64,000 bases of DNA from Pelecanus crispus (taxonomy: Eukaryota > Chordata > Aves > Pelecaniformes > Pelecanidae): the NCBI RefSeq assembly GCF_030463565.1, contig NC_134660.1:441501-505500 (forward strand). Reading direction: 5' to 3'. Shown here in pieces: positions 53,581 to 64,000 of the stretch. Position 1 is the first letter of the stretch. The number at the start of each line of letters is the position of its first letter. The notes beneath the pieces are model-generated. The model was not told where the DNA came from, ran no database searches, and was given only the letters and a program-made list of their open reading frames with translations. A program made the position numbers and the translations under genes.

Positions 53581-55925
53581 GCTCTGCAGCTGCATGTGCC
53601 CAGCCGGGGAGCGCCCACATCAGCACATATGTCTGTGCACGTGCAGTGCACGCTCGGGGGGTGCGTGTGCACAGCAGCGCGTGCAGTGCACGCTCGGCGT
53701 GTGGGGACCGTGCACAGGGGCCGCTCAGGGTGGCACAGGGGACGCTCAGGGTGGCACATGCAGTGCACGGCGTGGCACAGGGGATGGCCGGGGTGGCACG
53801 GGGGACGCCCGGCCTCGCACACGCTCTGGTTGTGCCCTGCTGCCGTGCCAGAGCCACGTCCCTGGGCCGAGGCGAGGGCGAGGAGCCGGTGGTGAGGCCG
53901 AAGGAGCAGGATCGTCTCGCAGGTGTGAAGAGCTGCCGAGCCGCCGGCTCAGGGCTGTAAGCCCCCCAAAGCTGATCAGCGCCCTTGAGCCCTGTGCCGG
54001 GGCAGCCGCCGGCGGCAGTGCCGTGGGCTGTGCCTGGGGGGCTGCCCCACGCCATGCCCCCTGGCACGGAGGCGGTGGGCCGTGGGCGGCGAATGGGTGA
54101 GTTGCCCAAGGGCAGGCGGGGAGGCGGTGGCGGAGGGGACGCTGGGGGGGGGGCAAGGGGATGGTGTGGGGCTGACCCACGGCTCTGGGGGAGAAAGGGG
54201 GCTTGGAGACGTGGGGGGTGGGGGTGACGGGGCCGTGGGGCGCCGCTGTAAGCAGGATCATCCCCCCTAAGGGGTTTATGGCTGCCCGGGTCACGGGGGC
54301 TGCGCTGCACGGGCTGCGGGGCCGCTCTGGCGGCGTAATTGGCTCAAGGGCTTAACGAAGGATTTGCCGCCATGCGTCCTCCCGTGCCCCCGGTGGATCC
54401 CAAATCAGGGCCCTCCCAAAATCAGCCTCCTGCCGAGGCAGAGCCCCGCCACAGCCAGGCGAGACCACCCCCCCCACCGGCTCCAGTCCTCCCAGCTGCA
54501 CCGAGTTTGCCAGGTCTCTGCGGCGGGGGTCCTTGAGCCCCTCGGGGCCGGCAGGGCCAGCGCCGCGGGCGCCTGCACCCCGTGCCCACCCCAGGGCCAG
54601 GGTGCTGGGTGTGCACCCACCCCTGAGGATGAGAGGGTGCCCGGAGCTTTTTTTGGGCTCCTAATTACACGCCAGCCGTGGGCAGGGTAGAATTAAATCC
54701 AGGCTAGAGGCAGAAATAGCCGCAAAGCCAGGTGGGTGCCGGCGGCCAAACCCGGCCGGACACGCGGGCACCAAAACGGGGGGGGTGCATGTGCGCGCGC
54801 ACACACATGCATGCACATATACATGCACATGCATGCACATGCATCCCCCGGCACACAGGGCCCCCCCGGCTCCATCGATGTCTCCCCATGCCCGCAGGGA
54901 CCGGCGTGCCAGCCCTGTGCCCACTGCCAAGGCTGCCCCGGTGCTACCGGCTCCAGCGGGCACAGCCCTGCCCTGGCAGCGGGGACAAGCGTCGTCCCCA
55001 GACGCCGTCCCCAAATGACCCCGTCTTGGCGCTGCCTGTTTCCCAGCCCAGGATGGTGAGGGGGGCACCGGTGCCGCCCTGGCACAGATACGGCAGGGTG
55101 GGACACCGTCCCCTCCAAATCCCCGGCGTGCCACGAAGCAGGAGGAGCAGGGTGGACTCTGGGCTCCCTGCTCGCGTCCCGCGCTCCCCCCCGCTCACTT
55201 TTGGTTGACTTGGCGGTGCTGCCGGCGCTTGCAGACATGTGGTTGCGTAAGCGGCTCTGCCGAGGTCCCCCCGAAAATGTGAGAACCGGCTCCGGCTGCA
55301 GCGGGAGCCTCCCGGCGCCCTGCTCGCTGCGGCCAGCGGCGGGCACACCCAGCGTGCCTCAGTTTCCCCCGCAGGGCAGGGGGCTGGGGGTCCAAGACAT
55401 TGCCATGCACATGGATGTGCCCAGCCGTGTGTCCCAGCCCCCTCCCTGGGAATGCTCACGCTATCGGGCGTGCACAGACGCTGTGCTCGCCGGCCCTGCG
55501 CGCACAAGCGCATACAAGTGTGCACAAGCGCACACATGTGCACACAAATGTGCACACAAATGTGTACAAGTGCGCACATGCGCCCAAACTCCCCAAAGCG
55601 GACCCAGCTGCTGCTCCCCGGGGACAGGGACACTGCAGAGTGGACCGTACGTGTGTTCGTCCCTATCCCTGCACCCCATCCAGGCCACCCCGACCCCCTC
55701 CCCACCCCCCCGCCTGGCCCCATGCCCCCCTTCCCCACCGCGGCCCCTCTCCCCTCCCTCGGCCCAGCCTTTTCCCTTCCAGCTCTGCTGTTTGAAGCTA
55801 TTTTTTCCACAGCTCCTGCCAAGAGCTGCTAATGAGAAACAAACGCGCTCCTCCGACCGCTGCTGCTCCCAGCCCACACACCTCCGGCTGCCCATCAGAC
55901 AGGACCGGGGCACCGTCCTCCCGTG
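53581..55925. other. Intergenic, no supported gene
   Basis: GC-rich mostly unique sequence with short CA/TG tracts (54790-54850, 55490-55580) and one TGCCTCAGTTTCCCC motif (55355-55369). Frames on both strands look random. Confidence 0.45.
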
Positions 55926-55929
55926 GCAC

Positions 55930-57085
55930 CGCTCTCCTGCCCAGCCGGCACCATCCCGGGGCACCCCAGCCTTCCCAGCCAGCACCATCCTGGGGCATCT
56001 CTGTCCTTCCCATGTGCCACCATCCCCGGGTATCTCCATGCTGCCCAGCCAGCACCATCCCTGGGCATCTCCAGCCTTCCCAGCCGGCACCATCCCGGGG
56101 CATCTCCATCCTGCCCACCCAGCACCATCCCGGGGCACCCCAGCCTTCCCAGCCGGCACCATCCCGGGCACCCCAGCCTTCCCAGCTGGCACCATCCTGG
56201 GGCATCTCCATCCTGCCCATGTGCCACCATCCCTGGGCATCTCCAGCCTTCCCAGCCGACACCATCTCTGGGCATCTTCATTCTGCCCACCTGGCACCAT
56301 CCCGGGGCACCCCAGCCTTCCCAGCCGGCACCATCCTGGGCCATCTTCACCCTGCCCATGTGCCACCATCCCTGGGCATCTCCAGCCTTCCCAGCCGGCA
56401 CCATCCCTGGGCTTCTCTGTCCTGCCCATGTGCTGCTGTCCCTGGGCATCTCTGTCCTGTCCATCCAGCCACCATCCCGGGGCACCCCAGCCTTCCCAGC
56501 CGGCACCATCCTGGGGCATCTCTGTCCTGCCCATGTGCCACCATCCCAGGGTATCTCCATGTTGCCCAGCCAGCACCATCCCTGGGCATCTCTGTCCTTC
56601 CCAGTGGGCACCATTCCTGGGCTTCTCTGTCCTGCCCATGTGCTGCTGTCCCTGGGCATGTCCATCCTGTCCATCCAGCCACCATCCCTGGGCATCTCTG
56701 TCCTTCCCAGCCAGCACCATCCCTGGGCATCTCTGTCCTTCCCATGTGCCACCGTCCCTGGGCATCTCCAGCTTGCCCATGTGCTGCTGTCCCTGGGCAT
56801 CTCCATTGTGTCCAGCCACCATCCCAGGCATCTCTGTCCTGTCCATCCAGCCGCCATCCCTGGGCACCCCAGCCTTCCCAGCTGGCACCATCCCTGGGCA
56901 TCTCCATCTTGCCCATGTGCTGCTGTCCCTGGGCATCTCCATTGTGTCCAGCCACCATCCCAGGCATCTCCACCCTGTCTATCCAGCTGCCATCCCAGGC
57001 ATCTCCGTCCTGTCCATCCAGCCACTATCCCAGGCATCTCCGTCCTGTCCATCCAGCCGCCATCCCAGGCATCTCTGTCCCACTG
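55930..57085 (+). repeat. About 35-bp minisatellite, 1.15 kb
   Basis: About 30 copies of CACCATCCCTGGGCATCTCT, GTCCTGCCCATGTGC, with interchangeable modules (GCCTTCCCAGCCGGCAC, CATGTGCTGCTGTCC). It yields 400-700 codon open frames on both strands that are not genes. Confidence 0.93.
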
Positions 57086-58600
57086 CGGCGCAGAGATGGG
57101 CCAAGGAGGGGTCCCGCCAGCCCCCAAGCACCGCCTGTCCCCACAGCAGCCTCCTGCGCCGCATCTGTCCCCATGGGAACGCGGCTGCAGCCAGGGCCAG
57201 GCGCAGGGCTGGGCGCAGGACCGATGTGGGAGGCGGGCGAGCGGGAGGGAGCGAGGTGCGAGGGAGTCCCGAGCTGTCCCCCCCGCCGGGTCCCCCGGCC
57301 CCCCCGGCCGCCGCGGGCTCAGCCGGGGCCGCAGCCAAGCCCGTGCTGTTCCAGTTGGCCCCGGCCCGGCCCCGAGTTATCTGCAGCTCCGCGGCGGGTC
57401 ACATTTTCCACTGAGCTATGTTTGTGTTCGAAAGGCGGCCGGGAGGAGAGGAGGGAGCACGGGAGAAGGGCAGAGACCCCCTCGGATTCGCAGCGCGGGG
57501 AGGGGGGCGGCGGGGGAAAGGTGCATGCGTGGAGGCGGGGATGGCAGCAGGATTCGTGCCCAGGGAGGGAGCGGTGCCCAGGGACGGGAGCAGCAACCGG
57601 AGGTGGGAGCGGTACGAGGGGATGGGAGCGGTGCCCGGGATGGGAGCACGGGTCAGGGCGGGAGCATGCCCTGGAGATGGGCATGGCACCCAGGGACGGG
57701 GACGTTGCCCGGGGATGGGAGCGTGACCGGGGAGTGGGAGGACAATTTGGGTGTGGGAGCGTTGCTCAGGGATGGGAGCAGTACCCGGGGACGTGAGAGG
57801 TACCCAGCATCGAGCGGTACCCAGTGACGGGAGCATCACAGACGGCGCGGGCGTCGCGTGAACCAAGCGCTCCCGCCCCGCTGCATCGCAGCCTTGAGGC
57901 TCCCGGGGTGCTGATGGCCGAGCCAGCCCCGCAGCGCGTGGCTCCCCTCGAAGCCCCCTCCTCATCCTCAGGCTCTCCAGGACCCCGAGGAGGCAAATGC
58001 CCCCGTTTGGGGCTCACCCCACGGCCGGGGCTGCAGGGCCAGGCCGGTTCCTCGAGCGAGCGAGCAGCGGCCAGGCGTGGGCTCCGCTGGCGCACGCCGT
58101 GCGCGCCGGAGGGGACGTCACCAGGGCCGGATCCTCGCCCTTCTTCCTCGAAGGAGCCGGCCGCTGCCTGCCAGGGTGACGCTGGCGGCTCGGGGCTGAC
58201 CTGCTTTCTCTCCTCCAGCCCTTTTTCGCTCCGGCATCCCTCCGGCCCGGCCTGGCCTCTGCGCAGAGCTCGCGCTGAGCTCGCCGACGGCTTCCTGTGG
58301 GGGCGGAGGAATTTGGCACCCGGCCGGCGAGGCTGGGAGCCGGACACCGCGCAGCGCCTGGCAGCGTGGCCCACCCGGCACCGCCAGCCCCGAGCACCGG
58401 CTGCGGGGAGATCTGTGTCCTCCCTGAGCATGGGCCCTGGGGTCGAGCCCCCCATGGAGATGGGGACATCAGAGGGGGGACAGAGGTGACGAGGGGTGGC
58501 CCGTGTGGGTCTTGCTGCGTGTGCAGCCTCAAGCATGCAGATGCATGACACAGGCATGTGGATCTGGCTGGTGCTGCCTGGCACACGCATGTGCACGAGC
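57086..58600. other. GC-rich islands, no supported gene
   Basis: CpG-rich patches near 57,170-57,380 and 58,000-58,400 could be promoter-like. Between them lies a GGGATGGGAGCGGTGCCC repeat at about 57,540-57,830. No exon is recognised. Confidence 0.4.
57540..57835 (+). repeat. GGGATGGGAGCGGTGCCCGG minisatellite
   Basis: About 14 loose copies of an 18-22 bp unit. Confidence 0.8.
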
Positions 58601-58604
58601 AGGG

Positions 58605-58858
58605 GTGGCACACGCAGGGGTTACACACGCAGGGGTTGCACACACAGAATTGCACACACAGCGGTTGCACGCACAGGATTGCACATGCAGGGGTTGCACG
58701 CACAGGGCTTGCACACACAAGGATTGCACGCACAGGGCTTGCACACGCAGGAGTTGCACGCACAGGGCTTGCACACGCAGGGGTTGCACGCACAGGATTG
58801 CACACACAGGGCTTGCACGCACAGGGCTTGCACACGCAGGGTTTGCACGCACAAACCC
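58605..58858 (+). repeat. 30-bp minisatellite
   Basis: About nine copies of GCTTGCACACGCAGGGGTTG CACGCACAGG; period 30 keeps Cys/Val/Gln-rich frames open on both strands. Confidence 0.92.
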
Positions 58859-58859
58859 T

Positions 58860-60514
58860 CTCAGCCCCCTTCCCCCAGCCCCTGGAGTGGCTGGGAGCAG
58901 AGTGTCCCACTCAGCCGGGGGTCACAGACGTGACGCCCGCTCCCAGACTCGTGTCCCTTGGGGATGTCCCTGTCGCCGGGGCAGAGCACTGAGGGACTGG
59001 GGGCCCTCGCTGTGACCCCGTGGTACTGGAGCAGCCGGGGGGGGACACGGGGACCTTTGTCCCACCCCGTTTCCCTGGGGACCCCCAGGGAAGCCCCAGG
59101 GCTGTGGGAGATGCTTTTCTCTGCTCTCAGCTCGGCCGATCCCGACGCAGCTCCGAGAGCAGGGAGCGGACAGTGCGGCATGGGCGCGGCGGTGGCACGC
59201 CCAGGGACGAGGCTCAAGATGCCCGTGATGGTGGAGGAAGGCAGCAGGGTCCTGCCACGTGCCATGACCTGCCGTGGTCCCCAGGGAGATCCTGGATATG
59301 GCAGAGGCTCCAACTGCCCCGGGGCGCTGGCTGGGAAGTGCTTGGGAGCGGAGACGTGGAGTTTCCCAGTCTAACACACTCCGTGGCCCGCGGGAGAGCG
59401 GGTTTGGGGCTAGGGAGCTGGGGGCAGCGGGTGCTCAAGCCCCTGTTAAACATCAGAGAATCCCCACCGCTGCCCCAGGAGCAGCCGCATGGCAGCCAGG
59501 GCTGGGTGGCTGCACTGGTGTGACCGGCATCCCCATCGCCGTCCCCATCGCCGTCCCCATCCGCGTCCCGCCCAGCCTGGCTGGGCAGCCGGAGGAGGAA
59601 CGCTCGGGGAGCTCAGCCTGGGCGAGCGCCCAGCGGCTCCTGGCAGCTCCCCGAGGACGGGAGCCGGGGGCTGCTCCAGCTGGAAGCACCCCAGGGTGCT
59701 GCTGTGGGCAGGGCGAGGGGGCCGGGGACGCACAGCTGGGGGGCTGTGGCCGGGGGGCATGGAGGGGATGGACGGAGCGGCCGATGGAGGCACCCATGGA
59801 GGAGAGGGAATGGATGGAGCAGAGCGAGGGAGGGAGGGCTGAGTGCGTGGGCATGGAGAGGGAGGGAGGGACGGCAGGATAAATCAAAAAAGGAATGGAC
59901 AAGCAGTGGGATGGATGGATGGATGGTGGGATGGATGGGACAAGGGACAGATGGCGGAGGACAGGCAGGCGGCTGGAGCAAGGGATGGCTGTGTCGCGGC
60001 CAAGGGGACATTTAATGGCGTGGCATCGCAGACCCTAAAAGCAAAAAAGCCACCCTGGGTTTCACCACGAAACCCATTTATTCCCGCTCTGCCCCCAAGC
60101 CCCCTCCCTTCTGCAGGGCAGCACTAACGTCCCCCTGCCCGCCCCGGGGATGTGCCCACGGGTGCCGCAGGCGGCGGTGACGTCCCGCTGGCTCTCGGGG
60201 ACGGCACCCAGGGTGTCCCTGCGGCAGGGCCCCGCGTGCCCGGGCTTGCAGGGGTGAACCCCCCCCGGGCTGGTGCCCACGGGACGCGCTCGCTCCCCGC
60301 CGTGCCCGCGGGCAGGGGTCGGGGATGCTCCTTAATCCCACCCCGACCTACATGGGGGGCCCCAAGCAGCACCTGCGGGGCCACGACCGGCTGCCCCAGC
60401 GTGTCCTGCCCCGCGGCCGGTGGCACCGTCCTGTGCCGGCACCAGGGACCGGCACAGCCCGTGCAGTGGGGTCTGCCCATGGCATGGCTTGGGGCACAGC
60501 CCCGATGCTGCCCA
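58860..60514. other. Intergenic, no supported gene
   Basis: Mostly unique GC-rich sequence, with a short GGATGGATGG tract at 59905-59940. Nothing coding can be supported. Confidence 0.4.
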
Positions 60515-60865
60515 CGGTGCGGTCCCAATGCTGCCCAATGTGTGCCCCCCGCGCTGCCCACGGCGTAACCCCAACGCTGCCACGGCGTAACCCCCGCGCT
60601 GCCCACGGCGTAACCCCAACGCTGCCACGGCGTAACCCCCGCGCTGCCCACGGCGTAACCCCAACGCTGCCCAAGCATAACCCCCAATGCTGCCCAGTGT
60701 GTGCCCCCCGCGCTGCCCACGGCATAACCCCTGCGCTGCCCACAGCGTGACCCCGGCACTGCCCACGGCGTAACCCCAACGCTGCCCACGGCGTGACCCC
60801 GGCACTGCCCACGGCGTAACCCCAATGCTGCCCACGGCATGGCAGCACACACGCCCGGCTCTGCC
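60515..60865 (+). repeat. 22-25 bp minisatellite
   Basis: About 14 copies of GCTGCCCACGGCGTAACCCC AAC with small length changes. Confidence 0.9.
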
Positions 60866-60954
60866 CATGCGTGTGGTGTGGCCCCACCACTGCCTGTGAC
60901 ACAGCTCCAGCACTGCCCACGCTGGGTCCCCAAGGAGGTGCCCGTGGCAACGCA

Positions 60955-62523
60955 GGGAACATCCCAGCCCTGCCGTGGCACAGCGTGGCACATCCCAGCC
61001 CTGCCGTGGCACAGCGTGGCACGTCCCAGCTCTGCCGTGGCATATTTCAGCTCTGCCGTGGAAAAGTGTGGCCCATGCCAGCTCTGCCTGTGGCAATGCA
61101 GGGCACATCCCAGCCCTGCCCTGGCACATCCCAGCTCTACCCTGGCACATCCCAGCTCTGCCCTGGCACATCCCAGCTCTGCCATGGCACATCCCAGCCC
61201 TACCCGGGCACATCCCAGCTCTACCCTGGCACATCCCAGCCCTACCCTGGCACATCCCAGCTCTGCCATGGCACATCCCAGCCCTTCCCTGGCACATCCC
61301 AGCCCTACCCAGTCACATCCCAGCTCTACCCTGGCACATCCCAGCCCTACCCTGGCACATCCCAGCTCTGCCATGGCACATCCCAGCTCTACCCTGGCAC
61401 ATCCCAGCCCTGCCCTGGCACATCCCAGCTCTACCCTGGCACATCCCAGCCCTGCCATGGCACATCCCAGCCCTGCCCTGGCACATCCCAGCCCTACCCT
61501 GGCACATCCCAGCTCTGCCATGGCACATCCCAGCCCTTCCCTGGCACATCCCAGCCCTAACTGGGCACATCCCAGCTCTACCCTGGCACATCCCAGCCCT
61601 GCCATGGCACATCCCAGCCCTTCCCTGGCACATCCCAGCCCTACCCGGGCACATCCCAGCTCTACCCTGGCACATCCCAGCCCTGCCATGGCACATCCCA
61701 GCTCTACCCTGGCACATCCCAGCCCTGCCATGGCACATCCCAGCTCTACCCTGGCACATCCCAGCCCTACCCTGGCACATCCCAGCTCTACCCTGGCACA
61801 TCCCAGCCCTGCCATGGCACATCCCAGCTCTACCCTGGCACATCCCAGCCCTACCCGGGCACATCCCAGCTCTACCCTGGCACATCCCAGCTCTGCCATG
61901 GCACATCCCAGCTCTACCCTGGCACATCCCAGCCCTGCCATGGCACATCCCAGCTCTACCCTGGCACATCCCAGCCCTGCCCTGGCACATCCCAGCCCTA
62001 CCCTGGCACATCCCAGCCCTGCCCTGGCACATCCCAGCTCTACCCTGGCACATCCCAGCCCTGCCCTGGCACATCCCAGCTCTACCCTGGCACATCCCAG
62101 CCCTGCCATGGCACATCCCAGCTCTACCCTGGCACATCCCAGCCCTGTCATGGCACATCCCAGCTCTACCCTGGCACATCCCAGCCCTACCCGGGCACAT
62201 CCCAGCCCTACCCTGGCACATCCCAGCCCTGCCATGGCACATCCCAGCTCTACCCTGGCACATCCCAGCCCTACCCGGGCACATCCCAGCTCTACCCTGG
62301 CACATCCCAGCCCTGCCATGGCACATCCCAGCTCTACCCTGGCACATCCCAGCCCTGCCCTGGCACATCCCAGCCCTAACTGGGCACATCCCAGCTCTAC
62401 CCTGGCACATCCCAGCCCTGCCCTGGCACATCCCAGCTCTACCCTGGCACATCCCAGCCCTGCCATGGCACATCCCAGCTCTACCCTGGCACATCCCAGC
62501 CCTGCCCTGGCACATCCCAGCGC
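60955..62523 (+). repeat. 21-bp minisatellite, about 67 regular copies
   Basis: From 61104 the unit is CACATCCCAGCTCTACCCTG G (21 bp), alternating with CCCTGCCATGG and CCCTACCCGGG variants, to 62523. Degenerate copies start near 60955. As 21 is seven codons, all frames on both strands can stay open, giving 7-residue repeats (for example HIPALPW, or GRAGMCQ on the other strand) and the longest open frames of the window. No start context, splice context or composition suggests a gene. Confidence 0.95.
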
Positions 62524-63100
62524 TGTGCAGGCTCCTGCGGCCCCGCGGGCCGTGGCCGGGCGGGTGGGCCCTGGGCTGCAGCCCCCGCAGGGCAGAGCGG
62601 GGCGGGGCCCGGCCCGGCACAGGGTGGGGGGGCTCCCCCTGGCCCCCCTGCCCCCCCCCGGCCCTCCCGGGCCCCCCCCGGCTCCCGGCCCTCCCCGGCC
62701 CCCCCCGCCTGCCGACGTGGAGGCTGTGCCGCGGACGTGTCAGCCGTGGGCCGGGGGCCAAGGGCATCGCCTGCCCCCGGTTTCGGGGGGGCCGGGGCCG
62801 TCAGCAGCCGCCCCGCCGGGGGAGGAGGCAGCGGCCGGCGGGGCCGAGGAATGCGCCGGGCACCGGGGCCGCTCGCCGGTCCCCGCGCGGGGCCGTGGGA
62901 CGGGGCCACGCTGGGGGGGTCCCCCCTGCACCCCGGTGCTGCCCCTCCCGGGGGCACCGCATCGGGGACGCCGCGGGCTCCGTCACGGCCCCTCTCGCCC
63001 CGCCGTGCCTCAGTTTCCCCTCGAGGCGGGGGCACGCGTGGGCAGGGACGGGACCGTCAGCGGGGCTTTTGGGGGGGGGGGCGGGAAAGGACTTTTTAAC
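62524..63100. other. CpG-rich island after the 21-bp array
   Basis: Very CpG-dense sequence, possibly a promoter of a gene beyond the window. It includes a TGCCTCAGTTTCCCC copy at 63006-63020. No exon is recognised. Confidence 0.4.
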
Positions 63101-63229
63101 TTTTTTTTGGCTTTGCCCCAATTTCATCCCTTTGAAATCCTGTTGAGTGGCCCCGCCCCCCGGCCAGCACAGGCCCCGCCCCCCGGCCGGCCCCGCCCCA
63201 CCCCTCCCAAATTTCCACGATGGCCGGAT

Positions 63230-63420
63230 TCTGCTGCCAGAGCGGCAGGGCCGGGGGGGGACGGGACGTGGCGGGGATGGATGGGGGATGCCGTGGGGAT
63301 GGATGGGGGGGGAACCGTGGGCATGGGGGGACCGTGGGGATGGGGGGGACCCCGTGGGCATGGGGGGGACCCGGTGGGGATGGGGGGCACGGAAGGGATG
63401 CGGGGGACCCCCATGGGGAG
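63230..63420 (+). repeat. GGGGATGGGGGGACC simple repeat
   Basis: Short G-rich tandem tract with GGGATGGATGGGGGG units. The remainder to 64000 is unique and shows no gene. Confidence 0.75.
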
Positions 63421-64000
63421 CAGCAGGCTGCGAGGGAAGAGTTAAAGAGTCCATGCTGGTCCCCCGGGCAGGGAACTGGGATGAACTGGGGGGAGCGGGG
63501 AGGGAGGGCTGGGAGGAAGGTGCTGACGTGGGGCTGGGAAGCGGCCGGGGAGGAGGAGGAGGAGGAAGAGCTGAGGCTGGGCTGGAGCATCGCTGCTGCT
63601 TGGGCCGAGCTCCAGCTGGAGGGACCCCATGTCGGGGGCGGTGGAGCTGGAGGGGCCTGGCTGGGGGGGCCGGGCTGGGGGCACCCGTCCCAGCTCCCCC
63701 CGCCAGGCCCCAGCTGAGCCCTGCCCTCCTCTGGGCGCACGGATCCTGCCCCGCAGCGAGGCCAGCCCTCCCACCCCCAGAACTGCCAGCACCCCGGGAC
63801 CCCCAGCCTTGGGGACCCCCTGCTCCCCAGGGACCCAGCACCTCCCTGGAGAGGGGGCTGCCCATGGCTGGGGCTGGGGGGGTTGGGGGATGCCCTGGGC
63901 TGTGGGACCTCAGGGCACTGGTGTCCTTGCACCTCCCGGGGGACATCCACACCCTGCCTGGCCTCCAGCGGTCCATCCATCCATCCACCCACCTGCTCCA

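Noticed and set aside
55832-57827. Overlapping open frames of 410-740 codons on both strands
   Set aside because: Products of the 35-bp minisatellite; Pro/His/Ser or Gly/Trp/Asp-rich repeats without conserved domains.
60839-63445. Plus-strand open frame of 868 codons, and minus-strand frame of 780 codons at 60124-62466
   Set aside because: Both are translations of the 21-bp minisatellite plus flanks; pure 7-residue repeats, no family resemblance, open in all frames because the period is a multiple of three.

Overview
The window is GC-rich vertebrate nuclear DNA, almost certainly from a bird microchromosome. The evidence is intron-rich genes with GT-AG junctions, CpG islands at promoters, two CR1 LINE 3' ends, a pancreatic polypeptide that reads like the avian hormone, a 37-residue Ala-extended PYY of the avian form, and introns filled with minisatellites. 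Gene content and order match the human 17q21.31 block read backwards: HDAC5, G6PC3, LSM12, TMEM101, PYY, PPY, MPP2. Human NAGS lies between TMEM101 and PYY, but no NAGS-like coding is visible here.

Layout. 1-4220: last six coding exons and 3'UTR of HDAC5 (+), cut by the window edge. 4570-7630: G6PC3 (-), convergent with HDAC5. 8806-19720: LSM12 (+), with a large 32-bp minisatellite in intron 1. 19877-21364: TMEM101 (+). 21.4-25.0 kb: intergenic, minisatellite-rich. 24984-26710: PYY (+). 28278-30475: PPY (+), the tandem sister of PYY. 31.0-41.6 kb: MPP2 (+), a MAGUK scaffold with a CpG-island 5' region. 42664-48930: a retinol-saturase-like FAD oxidoreductase (+), a RETSAT paralogue that I do not expect at this site in human. 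49175-49740: CR1. 50140-51143: two 3' exons of an unidentified single-pass membrane protein with PPxY motifs (-). 51.2-64 kb: no gene I can support, only tandem repeats and GC-rich islands.

The genes are ordinary housekeeping, endocrine and neuronal genes that share synteny, not one pathway. PYY and PPY are related gut/pancreas hormones with separate TATA promoters. G6PC3 (endoplasmic reticulum sugar-phosphate hydrolysis) and LSM12 are divergent neighbours. Nearly every intron longer than a few hundred bases carries its own private minisatellite while the exons stay intact. The longest open frames in the window are by-products of arrays whose period is a multiple of three.

Points for a second look: a 15-bp motif (TGCCTCAGTTTCCCC) scattered twelve times on both strands; the unidentified PPxY membrane gene; a perfect 18-bp RFX X-box palindrome upstream of MPP2; one extra C in MPP2 exon 3; the RETSAT-like gene; and the missing NAGS. 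All gene names come from recalled family sequences, not from a database search.
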